Positions 52,702-60,982 of a stretch of 64,000 bases of DNA are shown here, piece after piece (within the stretch, counting starts at the first letter, position 1; each line of letters opens with the position of its first letter). This DNA comes from Lentzea sp. NBRC 102530. Its GTDB lineage: Bacteria; Actinomycetota; Actinomycetes; Mycobacteriales; Pseudonocardiaceae. The translations under genes and the position numbers were made by a program. The notes under the pieces are model-generated. The model saw nothing but the letters and a program-made list of their open reading frames with translations, was not told the origin of the DNA and did no database searches. The stretch spans positions 248,001 to 312,000 of the forward strand of contig NZ_BSTF01000009.1 in the NCBI RefSeq assembly GCF_030269365.1, given 5' to 3'.

Positions 52702-52719
52702 TGACTGACGAATCAGTTA
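52702..52719. promoter_or_regulatory. Operator B: TGACTGACGAATCAGTTA
   Basis: 16/18 identical to operator A at 41408-41425 and placed 16 bp before the acyl-CoA dehydrogenase start. It should block transcription when bound. Confidence 0.75.
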
Positions 52720-52799
52720 TTCACGATCCAGGGGGCAGCCTAGCTCCGCCAAGACGCCTCATGAGGTCCGCGAACGGGTGACTACCAGGGCAGATGCGA

Positions 52800-53519
52800 T
52801 CACTCGCCTGGAGCAGCGGACCAACTGACAGCACACACGCTCGACTCCACGGCGTCGCTGAAAGTCGCGCCGGGGAACGCGAGCGCGTACTCGCGGCGGA
52901 ACTCCTGACGGCTCAGCACGTGCGCGTCCGCCGCCAGGTTCCGCCACTGCTCGTGCCGCTTGAGCCGCACGGCGGCGAGCGCGTCCCCGACCGATCCCCC
53001 GGCCACACCGGCCCGCACCGCGCCGCGGACCGTGCGCCCGAGGCGGTAAACCCGGTACGCCACCGGGTTCGCGGCCCAGCGAGGGGTGTGCCGGACGACG
53101 TCGACGACCACGACCTGACCGCCGGGCCGCACGAGCCGCCGGACGTGCGCCAGGTAGGCGGCCGGGTCGGAACCGAGGTGGTGCAACGTGTTGACGCCGA
53201 GCACGAGGTCGAAGACGCCGAGACGCTCCGGTGTCGCCTCCCACAGGTCGCCGACGTCGCACTTCACCGCCGGGAACCGCGCCTGCGCCAGGTCGATCAT
53301 GCGCGCGGAGGCGTCCACCCCGACCACCTCGCCGTAGCGGTCGGCCAGCAGGTCGAGGAACCGGCCGGAGCCGCACCCGAGGTCGATCGCCCTGCCGCCG
53401 GACGCGGGCAGCACGCCCGTGATCCAGCGGCGGAAGCGGTCCTGCGTGAGGGACGCGAACCTGTCGTACAGGTCGGCGATCGGGTCGAACGTCGCGCCGG
53501 ACGTGCGGCGCACCTTCAT
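52800..53519 (-). CDS. Class I SAM-dependent methyltransferase
   Basis: 239 aa from ATG 53519. Motif I AIDLGCGSGRFLDLLA, motif II VVGVDASARMID, and VFDLVLGVNTLHHL define the Rossmann methyltransferase fold (UbiE/Methyltransf_11). In-frame upstream starts (53558, 53588) would translate through two palindromes and were rejected. Downstream of the GntR gene on the same strand. Substrate unknown; a link to the lysine locus is positional only. Confidence 0.8.
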   Translation of the reverse strand: MKVRRTSGATFDPIADLYDRFASLTQDRFRRWITGVLPASGGRAIDLGCGSGRFLDLLADRYGEVVGVDASARMIDLAQARFPAVKCDVGDLWEATPERLGVFDLVLGVNTLHHLGSDPAAYLAHVRRLVRPGGQVVVVDVVRHTPRWAANPVAYRVYRLGRTVRGAVRAGVAGGSVGDALAAVRLKRHEQWRNLAADAHVLSRQEFRREYALAFPGATFSDAVESSVCAVSWSAAPGE

Positions 53520-53547
53520 GATCACGTTGACGGAGAACGTGATCATG
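53517..53547. promoter_or_regulatory. 12-bp-arm inverted repeat over the methyltransferase start
   Basis: CATGATCACGTT-GACGGAG-AACGTGATCATG, perfect arms. The ATG of the methyltransferase lies within one arm. It may be an operator or an RNA hairpin that masks initiation. Confidence 0.65.
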
Positions 53548-53560
53548 GTGGTGACCATTG

Positions 53561-53578
53561 TGGAACGTTGCCGTTCCA
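53561..53578. promoter_or_regulatory. Inverted repeat between GntR and methyltransferase genes
   Basis: TGGAACG-TTGC-CGTTCCA, perfect 7-bp arms, 29 bp after the GntR stop. Confidence 0.55.
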
Positions 53579-53606
53579 GAAACCGCAATACACCCAGGAG
53601 AGTGAC

Positions 53607-53960
53607 CTAAGCGCGCAGAGCCGCGCGCACGATCTCCAGCGCCTCCTGAGGTGCGAGCCCCAGCTCCGCGGACATCGCCGCGTAGTGGGCAGCCGCCGCA
53701 CGAACGCGTTCGCGGTTGCTGTCGCCGTTCGCGCTGACCACCGTGCCTGCCCGGCCCCGCGTCTCGACGAGACCGGCTTCTTCCAGCTCACGATAGGCGC
53801 GCGCCACCGTGTTGACCGCCAGACCGAGGTCTTTCGCCAGGGCCCGCACCGTGGGCAACTTGGCGCCCACGGGCAACTCCCGGTTCGAGATGGCGTGTGC
53901 GTAGTGCACGCGCACCTGCTCGTACGGAGGTGTGTCCCCCTGGTGGTCGATCTTCACCAC
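53607..53960 (-). CDS. GntR-family regulator, YtrA type
   Basis: 117 aa from GTG 53960; GGGGAGGA lies upstream. Winged helix PPYEQVRVHYAHAI ... LPTVRALAKDLGLAVNTVAR, then a short helical tail without an effector domain, as in YtrA-subfamily GntR proteins. It lies 178 bp downstream of kal on the same strand and next to the methyltransferase. The palindrome GTAGCTAC (53979-53986) sits in its upstream region. Candidate regulator of the lysine locus. Confidence 0.85.
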   Translation of the reverse strand: MVKIDHQGDTPPYEQVRVHYAHAISNRELPVGAKLPTVRALAKDLGLAVNTVARAYRELEEAGLVETRGRAGTVVSANGDSNRERVRAAAAHYAAMSAELGLAPQEALEIVRAALRA

Positions 53961-54137
53961 GCCGCATCCTCCCCGCATGTAGCTACTTCTGTATTGACCA
54001 ACGGGAGAAGGCGGCGGAGGTTGCGGTCAATTCAACGCGGATTCTTCCGTGCTCCGCTCGGGGAGAGCGGGAGGCCGGCGACGGCCGGGCTCACGACGGG
54101 GTCGGGTCGGCCACCGGCCCGACCGCCGCCCTGGGAG

Positions 54138-54536
54138 CTATTCCGCGGCTTTCGGCGCGACGACCGTGCCACGAGCCCGCGTCACGACGATCGGCTCGGC
54201 GAGCAGGTCCGCCGCCGACGGACCGCGTTCCGGCGCGGACCGGCACACCACGCGCGCCTCGAACTCGATCTCCCGCGACCGCTTCCCGATGCGCACGAGC
54301 GTCGCGGAGGCCTCGATGACGTCACCGGCCTGGATCGGCGCCACGAACTCGACGGAGCTGTACCCCGCGAACAGCCCCTCGTCCGCGTCGGTGTGGATCA
54401 GCAACTCCGTCGCCACGTCACCGAACATGCCGAGCCCGTAGGCGCCGTCGACCAGGTTGCCGCCGTAATGCGCGTGAGAGTGCGGCACGTACCGGCGGTG
54501 CGTCACCACGAAACCCTCGACCAAAGCTCCGCTCAC
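54138..54536 (-). CDS. kal: 3-aminobutyryl-CoA ammonia-lyase
   Basis: 132-aa hot-dog protein. [20 protein letters not shown] and [23 protein letters not shown] fit Kal, which eliminates ammonia from L-3-aminobutyryl-CoA to give crotonyl-CoA in lysine fermentation. On fold alone it could be a thioesterase; the position behind kamE with a 4-bp overlap decides for Kal. Confidence 0.85.
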   Translation of the reverse strand: MSGALVEGFVVTHRRYVPHSHAHYGGNLVDGAYGLGMFGDVATELLIHTDADEGLFAGYSSVEFVAPIQAGDVIEASATLVRIGKRSREIEFEARVVCRSAPERGPSAADLLAEPIVVTRARGTVVAPKAAE

Positions 54537-55285
54537 GCGGCGACCCCCTTCTTCTCCTGCATCGCGTGCACCAGGTAGCTCGCGACCTCACCGGGCGTGG
54601 TACCCCGGCTGAACACCCGGTCAACCCCGAGTTCGCCCGCCATCAACGGGTCGAAGCGCGGACCGCCGGCCACGAGCAGCGGCCGCCGGTCCCCCATCGC
54701 CTCGCGGAACGCCGCCGACATCTCCTGCGTGTTCAGGATGTGCGCGTCCCGCTGCGTCACGACCTGCGAGATCAGCACCGCGTCGGCCTTCTCGGCCCGG
54801 GCGGACCGCACGAGTTCCGGAACGCTGACCTGCGCGCCGAGGTTCACGACCTTCAGCTCGCGGTAGTACTCCAGGCCCTTCTCGCCCGCGAACCCCTTGA
54901 TGTTGAGGATCGCGTCGATGCCGACGGTGTGCGCGTCCGTGCCGATGCACCCGCCGACGACGACCAGCTTGCGCCGCAACACCTTCTTCAACGCACTGTT
55001 CACTTCGGACGGTGACAGCAGCGGGTACTCGCGCTCGACGACCTTGACCTCGTCGAGGTCCACCAGGTGCTTCACCGAGCCGTACACGACGAAGAACGTG
55101 AAGTCGTCGCCGATGGGGTTCGAGTGGACCACCATCGCGGGGTCCATGCCCATCTTGTTCGCGAGCTGCAACGCCGCGCCGTCCGCCTTGGGGCCGAACG
55201 GCACCGGCAGCGTGAACGACGTCTGGATCATGCCGTCGCCGGTGGTGTCCCCGTACGGCCGCACGTACTTCTTCGCGTCAGACAT
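54533..55285 (-). CDS. kamE: Lysine 5,6-aminomutase beta subunit
   Basis: 250 aa. The adenosylcobalamin-binding motif D-x-H-x-x-G is D117-A-H119-T-V-G122. Lys130 in [14 protein letters not shown] is 11 residues after His119, the same spacing as His133 and Lys144 (the PLP lysine) of the clostridial enzyme. With KamD it moves the terminal amino group of beta-lysine to C5, giving 3,5-diaminohexanoate. Overlaps kamD by 8 bp and kal by 4 bp. The length, about 250 aa, is normal. Confidence 0.93.
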   Translation of the reverse strand: MSDAKKYVRPYGDTTGDGMIQTSFTLPVPFGPKADGAALQLANKMGMDPAMVVHSNPIGDDFTFFVVYGSVKHLVDLDEVKVVEREYPLLSPSEVNSALKKVLRRKLVVVGGCIGTDAHTVGIDAILNIKGFAGEKGLEYYRELKVVNLGAQVSVPELVRSARAEKADAVLISQVVTQRDAHILNTQEMSAAFREAMGDRRPLLVAGGPRFDPLMAGELGVDRVFSRGTTPGEVASYLVHAMQEKKGVAA

Positions 55286-56849
55286 CGCTCGCCTCCAGCA
55301 TCTCCGAAGCCGGGTTGAAGTACGCGGGAGCCTTCTCCACGACCCCGTCCGCGCCCTTGCCCTTGTCCGCCGGGCGTTTCATCAACCCGAACGTCCCGTC
55401 GGCGATCGCGTTCAGCAGCCCGTCGTCCACGATCCGCTCCAGCAGGTCCACGGCCTCGCCGAGCACCTGGTGCGCGCGCTTGACGATCAGGCCGTCCGGC
55501 GAGGGCCGGAAGTCCTCGGCGAGGCTGCCCGCCGCGTTCAGCACGTACCGGACGTTCTTCAACGCGAGGTCGCGGTCGGAGAGGAACGGCGTCACGACCG
55601 CCTCGGTCATCATGCCCACCAGCAGGATCGACTGTCCCGTGAGGACACCCGCGAGGTTGAAGAACCCGTCCAGCAGGTAGCCGTCGAACACGTCGCCGGT
55701 CATGTGCTTGGTCGGCGGCATCCACTTCAGCGGCGCGTCCGGGAAGAGCTCGCGGGCCAGCAGCGCGTGCGCGAGCTCGAGCCGGAACGAGTCGGGCACC
55801 TTCGGGTTGATCTCGAACGCGTGCCCGAGGCCCAGCAGGTGGTCGGGCAGCCCCGCCTCGTGGGCGAAGTGCTCGTTGAGCAGCTGGGACACGGTCACGG
55901 TGTGCGCGGCGTCGACGGCGTCCGCGGTGGTGAGGTAGTTGTCCTCGCCGGTGTTGATGATGATGCCCGCGCGGGCGTGCACCTGGCGGGAGAACCGCTG
56001 GTCCACGAACGTCCGGATCGGGTTGATGTCGCGGAACAGGATCCCGTACATCGAGTCGTTCAGCATCATGTCCAGGCGCTGGAGTCCCGCCAGCACCGCG
56101 ATCTCCGGCATGCACAGGCCGGACGCGTAGTTGGTCAGCCGCACGTACCGGCCGACCTCCTTCGACACGTCGTCGAGCGCCGCGCGCATGATCCGGAAGT
56201 TCTCCTGCGTGGCGTAGGTGCCCGCGAACCCGTGGTGCGTCGCGCCTTCCGGCACGTAGTCGAGCAGCGACTGCCCGGTCGAGCGGATCACCGCGATGAT
56301 GTCGGCGCCCGCGCGGGCCGCGTTCTTGGCCTGGACGACGTCCTCGTCGATGTCACCGGTCGCGACGATCAGGTAGATCCACGGCCGTTGCGCGGGATCA
56401 CCGAGCTTGGCGACGAGCTTGTCGCGCTGGACCTTGTTGCGGTCCACGGTCTTCAGTCCCTTGGCGACAGCCGAGGTCGAGGCCTTCCGCGCCGCTGTCA
56501 GGTCCTTGCCGGTCGGGATCGTGAACTGGACCTGCCCCGCGGCGGTGGCCTCGGCGAGTTCCGTCAACGAGCCGAGGTTGTGCTGGCGCAACGCGTGGAA
56601 CGCCGGCAGCACCACGCCGTGCTCAAGCCCGCACTGCTCGCGCACGGTGTCGATCACGCGGTTCACCCACGGCACGTCACCGGCGCGGTGCGTGGAGTCC
56701 GCGCCGATGATGCCCGCGAGGCGGAGGGTGGCGCGCTCGACGGCAACCGTGGTGTGCGCCTTCGCGAGGGACACCACCGGTTCGGCCGCCCGCGCCGCGA
56801 GTTCGCGCGCGGTGGCGACCACCGAGGGGTCGAGGTCGAGCAACGCCAT
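55278..56849 (-). CDS. kamD: Lysine 5,6-aminomutase alpha subunit
   Basis: 523 aa, the usual KamD length, a TIM-barrel chain binding PLP phosphate and the cobalamin. Diagnostic stretches include GDVPWVNRVIDTV, ATGDIDEDVVQAKNAARAGAD, HHGFAGTYATQENFRIMR and LPDHLLGLGHAFEINP. ATG 56849 is preceded by AGAGGAAG. It follows the amidohydrolase by 3 bp and overlaps kamE by 8 bp, so the two subunits are made together. Needs adenosylcobalamin; no B12 genes or riboswitch were found in the window. Confidence 0.95.
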   Translation of the reverse strand: MALLDLDPSVVATARELAARAAEPVVSLAKAHTTVAVERATLRLAGIIGADSTHRAGDVPWVNRVIDTVREQCGLEHGVVLPAFHALRQHNLGSLTELAEATAAGQVQFTIPTGKDLTAARKASTSAVAKGLKTVDRNKVQRDKLVAKLGDPAQRPWIYLIVATGDIDEDVVQAKNAARAGADIIAVIRSTGQSLLDYVPEGATHHGFAGTYATQENFRIMRAALDDVSKEVGRYVRLTNYASGLCMPEIAVLAGLQRLDMMLNDSMYGILFRDINPIRTFVDQRFSRQVHARAGIIINTGEDNYLTTADAVDAAHTVTVSQLLNEHFAHEAGLPDHLLGLGHAFEINPKVPDSFRLELAHALLARELFPDAPLKWMPPTKHMTGDVFDGYLLDGFFNLAGVLTGQSILLVGMMTEAVVTPFLSDRDLALKNVRYVLNAAGSLAEDFRPSPDGLIVKRAHQVLGEAVDLLERIVDDGLLNAIADGTFGLMKRPADKGKGADGVVEKAPAYFNPASEMLEASDV

Positions 56850-56852
56850 CAG

Positions 56853-58391
56853 TCACTTCCTCTCGTAGATCGTCCGGCCGTTCAGGACGGTCCGCACGCA
56901 GACGGGCGCGGGGCCGGTGAGGTCGGGCAGGCCGGGCACGCCCGACCGCGGGTCGGTCGACCAGCGCTGCACGCGGGCGTCGGACCCGGCGACGACGAGG
57001 TCACCGGTCTCCCACACCGCGTACGTCGCGGGCGCGCCGGGCTGCAACGTGCCGGTCAGGCCGTCGTTGACGCCCGCCGCGCGCCAGCCGCCGCGGGTGT
57101 GGGCGGTGAACGCGGCGCGCGGCGAGATGCCGTGGCCCTCGGTGCGGTGGTGCACGGCGGCCTTCACGGTCGCCCACGGGTCGATCGCCGTCACGGGCGT
57201 GTCGGAGCCGAACGCGAGCACCACACCGGCGGCGGCGAGCTTCGAAAAGGGGTTCAGCCCCACTCCTCGCTCAGCCCCGAGCCGCTGGGAGTACATCCCG
57301 GCCGGCCCGCCCCACTCGGCGTCGAACAACGGCTGGACGGACGCGATGACACCCCACCCGGCCAGTTTCGCGGCCTGCTCCTCCGACACCATCTCGACGT
57401 GTTCGAGGCGGTGCCGCGCGGACGCCAGCGACGGCGTGCCGATCGCCTTCTCGGCGAGCTCGAAGCCCTCGACCACGGCGGCCATCCCCGCGTCGCCGAT
57501 GACGTGGAACCCCGCCTGCACCCCCAGCTCGTCACACCGGACGAGGTGATCGGCGATCTGCCGGCCGTCGAGGTAGAGCGCCCCGGACGTGGCGGCGTCG
57601 GCGTAGGGCTCGGTCAGCGCGGCCGTGCGCGAACCGAGGGCGCCGTCGACGAAGTGGTCCCCGGCGAGACCCCGCACCTCGACGCCCGGCAGCTCGGCCG
57701 CACCCCAGTAGGCCACCACCTCGGGCCCCTCGGTGTGCGCGAGGAGTTCGCGCAGGTCGTCCTCGCCGGAGATGTCCGGACCAGCGCACTCGTGCACGGA
57801 CGCGATGCCCATGGACGCAGCGTGACGCAGGAACGCCAGTTGCGCGGCCTGACGTTGTTCGGACGTGATGGCGGCTTTCGCCGTACCGCGCACGTGGTGG
57901 TGGGCAGCGCGCGAGAGCGGGCCGTCCTCCGAGAACCCGTCGGCGTTGCGCGCGTCGTCGGTGATCAGGTCGGACGAGACCAGCGCCGAGTGCACGTCGA
58001 TACGCGACAGGTAGACCGTCTTGCCCTGCGCGGCCTCGTCGATCTCGGCCCGCGTGGGCGGCCGGTTCTCGCTCCAGCGCGTCTCGTCCCACCCGTGCCC
58101 CCAGACGAGGGGGCCCTCGGCGGCGCGGACCTGGTCGAGCAGGTCGTCGGCCGAGGACGTCTTCGTCAGGTCGAGGCCGGTCAGCAGCAGGCCGGCGGAC
58201 GTGGCGTGCACGTGCGCGTCGACGAACGCGGGCGCGACGAACGCGCCGTCCAGCTCGATGACCTCGGCGTCGGGGTGCAGCGCGTGCCCGACCGAGTCCT
58301 GTCCGATCCACACGACGACGCCGTCCGTGACGGCCATCGCCGTCGCATCCGGTGCGTAGATGCGGCCGCCGACCAAAAGTTGCGTACTCAC
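56853..58391 (-). CDS. YtcJ/amidohydrolase-3-family metal hydrolase
   Basis: 512 aa from GTG 58391. Metal-dependent TIM barrel: VDAHVHATSAG, SVHECAG, RHRLEHVEM and FGSDTPV hold the His/Asp ligands. Related to YtcJ and N-substituted-formamide deformylase. It sits between kdd (1-bp gap) and kamD (3-bp gap), so belongs to the lysine operon, although no hydrolase is part of the known route. It might act on a lactam, cyclised or N-acylated aminoacid intermediate; that is inference. Confidence 0.88.
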   Translation of the reverse strand: MSTQLLVGGRIYAPDATAMAVTDGVVVWIGQDSVGHALHPDAEVIELDGAFVAPAFVDAHVHATSAGLLLTGLDLTKTSSADDLLDQVRAAEGPLVWGHGWDETRWSENRPPTRAEIDEAAQGKTVYLSRIDVHSALVSSDLITDDARNADGFSEDGPLSRAAHHHVRGTAKAAITSEQRQAAQLAFLRHAASMGIASVHECAGPDISGEDDLRELLAHTEGPEVVAYWGAAELPGVEVRGLAGDHFVDGALGSRTAALTEPYADAATSGALYLDGRQIADHLVRCDELGVQAGFHVIGDAGMAAVVEGFELAEKAIGTPSLASARHRLEHVEMVSEEQAAKLAGWGVIASVQPLFDAEWGGPAGMYSQRLGAERGVGLNPFSKLAAAGVVLAFGSDTPVTAIDPWATVKAAVHHRTEGHGISPRAAFTAHTRGGWRAAGVNDGLTGTLQPGAPATYAVWETGDLVVAGSDARVQRWSTDPRSGVPGLPDLTGPAPVCVRTVLNGRTIYERK

Positions 58392-58392
58392 G

Positions 58393-59403
58393 TCACGCAG
58401 TCTGCCGTTGCTCGAACAGCGCCCGCACACCCGCCCGGGTCCGGACCAGGTCCAACGCGAACTGGGCGTGACCAGGCACATAGCCGTTGCCCACGATCAT
58501 CTCCACGTCCGCCGCGAGCCCCTCCGCACCGAGGGCGGCCGCGCTGAACGAGGTGGCCATCGAGAAGAAGACCACCGTGCCGCCGTCCGCGGTCGCGAGG
58601 ATGGCGCCGTGCTCGCATCCGGGCACGTCCACGCACACGACCGTGACGTCGACCTGCTTGCCCACCGCCTCGGCGACGGCGACGGGGTTGCGTGCGTCGG
58701 CGATCACGACCTCGTCGGCGAGGCCGGACTCACGAACCTGTGCTGCCTCACGTTCCGTGGGCACCAATGCGACGAGACGCGACGCACCTGCCTGACGTGC
58801 GGCCGCAAGAGAGAGCGACCCGGACTTGCCGCCACCGCCGAGCACGAGCACGGACCCACCGGGGTGCCTGCGCACCACACGGTCGGTCAGTGCCGGTGCA
58901 CCACACACGTCGAGCACGGACAGCGCGAGTTCGTTGGGCATGTCGTCCGGCAGGACGGCCGCGATCGACCGGCCGAACAGCACGGCGGTCCCCTGGCACG
59001 GCACCTGCTCGTCCTCGCCGTCCCAGTCCCGCAGGCCGTCGGTGATCCGGAGCGGCGTGAGCGTGAGGCTGACCAGCGTCGCGATCCGGTCACCGGCCTT
59101 GAGCCCGAGCGGCGACTCCGGCCCGGCCTCGAGGACGGTGCCGAGCAGCATCCCGCCGGACCCGGTGACCGGGTTCTGCATCTTGCCGCGCTCGGAGACG
59201 ATGTCGAGGACGGCCTGCCGGACCGCGGCGCCGTCGCCGTGCTGCTCCCTGAGCTGCCGGAACGACGCCGCGTCGAGGTTCAGCCGCTCGACCGAGACGA
59301 CCACCTCGTCGGGGGCGGGCACGGGGTTCGCGTCGAGCCGCCACGCCTGCTGCGGCAGTACCCCGGCCGGTTCGAGGACGCGGTGCAGTCCGTACGCGCT
59401 CAC
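58393..59403 (-). CDS. kdd: L-erythro-3,5-diaminohexanoate dehydrogenase
   Basis: 336 aa from GTG 59403, with GAAGGA 7 nt upstream; the longer frame to 59532 runs into the preceding gene. Zinc-less MDR fold: VLVLGGGGKSGSLSLAAARQ is the nucleotide-binding motif, and GSGGMLLGTVLEAGPES and VPGHAQFALDLVRT are typical of Kdd. It oxidises 3,5-diaminohexanoate to 5-amino-3-oxohexanoate with NAD(P)+. First gene of the kdd-amidohydrolase-kamD-kamE-kal run; upstream 70 bp holds palindromes shared with kamA. Confidence 0.9.
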   Translation of the reverse strand: MSAYGLHRVLEPAGVLPQQAWRLDANPVPAPDEVVVSVERLNLDAASFRQLREQHGDGAAVRQAVLDIVSERGKMQNPVTGSGGMLLGTVLEAGPESPLGLKAGDRIATLVSLTLTPLRITDGLRDWDGEDEQVPCQGTAVLFGRSIAAVLPDDMPNELALSVLDVCGAPALTDRVVRRHPGGSVLVLGGGGKSGSLSLAAARQAGASRLVALVPTEREAAQVRESGLADEVVIADARNPVAVAEAVGKQVDVTVVCVDVPGCEHGAILATADGGTVVFFSMATSFSAAALGAEGLAADVEMIVGNGYVPGHAQFALDLVRTRAGVRALFEQRQTA

Positions 59404-59434
59404 GCGAAAATCCTTCGGTCGACGACGCTGTCTC

Positions 59435-59463
59435 GAAGATATCTTCACGTGAACCGTAAAGAT
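59435..59463. promoter_or_regulatory. kdd operator region
   Basis: Palindromes GAAGATATCTTC (59435-59446) and TTCACGTGAA (59444-59453) overlap. Read differently: ATCTTCACG-N5-CGTAAAGAT (59441-59463), an inverted repeat with one mismatch. GATATCTTCACG recurs as GATATCTTTACG before kamA. Confidence 0.65.
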
Positions 59464-59473
59464 TGCGCAAGCA

Positions 59474-60982
59474 TCACTCGACAGATACGCGGAACCAGCG
59501 GCAGTCGTAGGGTGCGAGGTCCACCTTGGCACCGGTCTTCGCCGGCTTCACGGGCTCACCGGTCAGCACGTTCGTGAGCACGCCTTCCGCCGGAACCCGG
59601 ACGGTGACCTCCTCGTCCGCGAAGTTGTGCACGACGATCACGGCCCCGCCGTCGCAGTCGGCGCGATGGGCGAACACGCGCGGATCGCCGACGTCGAGCA
59701 CCTTCACCTCGCCCCACGCCAGCTCGGGGCACTCCCGGTAGCACTCGACCAGCCGCCGCATCCAGGTCAGCAACGAGTCGGGGTCGTGCCTCTGCTCCCC
59801 CGCGGCACCCCAGTCCATCGGCACCCGCACGGCGAGCCTGCCCTCCAGCGACAGGTCCTCCTCCAGCCCGATCTCCTCGCCGTAGAACAGCACGGGCGTG
59901 CCCGGCAGGCTGAACAGCAGGCTGTAGACCATCCGGATGCGGCGCTGGTCGCCGTCGAGCATGCCGGGCAGTCGCCGGCGCAGGCCCCGCCCGTAGAGCT
60001 GCATCTCCGGTTTCGGGCCGAACGCGTCGAAGACCTCCTGGCGTTCGTCGACCGGCAGCTTGTCGAGGGTGAGCTCGTCGTGGTTGCGCACGAACGTCGC
60101 CCAGTGGCCGTCGCGCGGCGGGTGCGGGCGTTCCTGCAACGCCTTGGTGAGCGGACCACTCGACTTCCGCGCCAGGGCCAGGAACATCGCCTGCATGCCG
60201 ACGAAGTCGAAGCACATGCTCAGCTCGTCGCCGACGCCCTGACCGTAGAACGCCATGATGTCCTTGTACGGCAGGTTGACCTCGCCCAGCAGCACACCCT
60301 CACCGTTGCGGCGGTTGAGGAACGCCCGCAGGTCCGTGAGGTAGTCGTGGGGGTCGGGCAACGCGAGGGCGTCCATCGGGTCGTTGTGCTCCAACAGGAA
60401 CGGGACGGCGTCGACGCGGAACCCGCTCAGCCCCAGTTCCATCCAGAAGCCCATGATCCGGGCGATCTCGTCGCGGACCTGCGGGTTGGACACGTTGAGG
60501 TCGGGCTGGTGCTTGTAGAAGCGGTGCAGGTAGTACCTGCCGACCTCCTCGGAGTACTCCCACAGCGAGTTCTCCTTGTCGGGGAACGTGATCCCCTGCG
60601 GTCCGTCCTCCTGCGGTTCGTCGGCCCAGACGTACCAGTCGCGCTTCTCGGGGTCGTGGAACCACGGGTGCTGGTCCGAGGTGTGGTTCACGACGAGGTC
60701 CGCGATCACGCGCAGGCCGCGGTCCCGTGCGGCGCGCACGAACTCCACGAAGTCGCCGAGCGAACCGAGCCGCGGGTCGACGTTGTAGAAGTCGGTGATG
60801 TCGTAGCCGTCGTCCTGTTCGGCGGTCGGGTAGAAGGGCATCAACCACACACACGTGACGCCGAGTGCGTGGAGGTGGTCGAGGTGTTCGGTGGCACCGC
60901 GGAAGCCATCAGGGGTGAAGGTCTCCACGTCGAGGCAGTAGAGGACGGCGTTCTTCCACCAGACGTCGGACGTGCGGATCAC
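59474..60982 (-). CDS. GH13 alpha-amylase-family enzyme (trehalose-synthase-like)
   Basis: 502 aa from GTG 60982, overlapping the LLM stop by 4 bp with GGAGGT upstream. GH13 conserved regions: DLVVNHTS (region I), GFRVDAVPF (II, nucleophile Asp), GEVNLPYK (III, Glu) and FVRNHDEL (IV). The N-terminus WWKNAVLYCLDVETF and length resemble trehalose-synthase-like hydrolases/isomerases rather than secreted amylases; no signal peptide, so cytoplasmic. Cotranscribed with the LLM gene. Confidence 0.9.
   Translation of the reverse strand: MIRTSDVWWKNAVLYCLDVETFTPDGFRGATEHLDHLHALGVTCVWLMPFYPTAEQDDGYDITDFYNVDPRLGSLGDFVEFVRAARDRGLRVIADLVVNHTSDQHPWFHDPEKRDWYVWADEPQEDGPQGITFPDKENSLWEYSEEVGRYYLHRFYKHQPDLNVSNPQVRDEIARIMGFWMELGLSGFRVDAVPFLLEHNDPMDALALPDPHDYLTDLRAFLNRRNGEGVLLGEVNLPYKDIMAFYGQGVGDELSMCFDFVGMQAMFLALARKSSGPLTKALQERPHPPRDGHWATFVRNHDELTLDKLPVDERQEVFDAFGPKPEMQLYGRGLRRRLPGMLDGDQRRIRMVYSLLFSLPGTPVLFYGEEIGLEEDLSLEGRLAVRVPMDWGAAGEQRHDPDSLLTWMRRLVECYRECPELAWGEVKVLDVGDPRVFAHRADCDGGAVIVVHNFADEEVTVRVPAEGVLTNVLTGEPVKPAKTGAKVDLAPYDCRWFRVSVE

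Noticed and set aside
54138-54536. Thioesterase reading of the hot-dog protein
   Set aside because: Fold is shared, but the 4-bp overlap with kamE and the lysine-pathway context favour 3-aminobutyryl-CoA ammonia-lyase.
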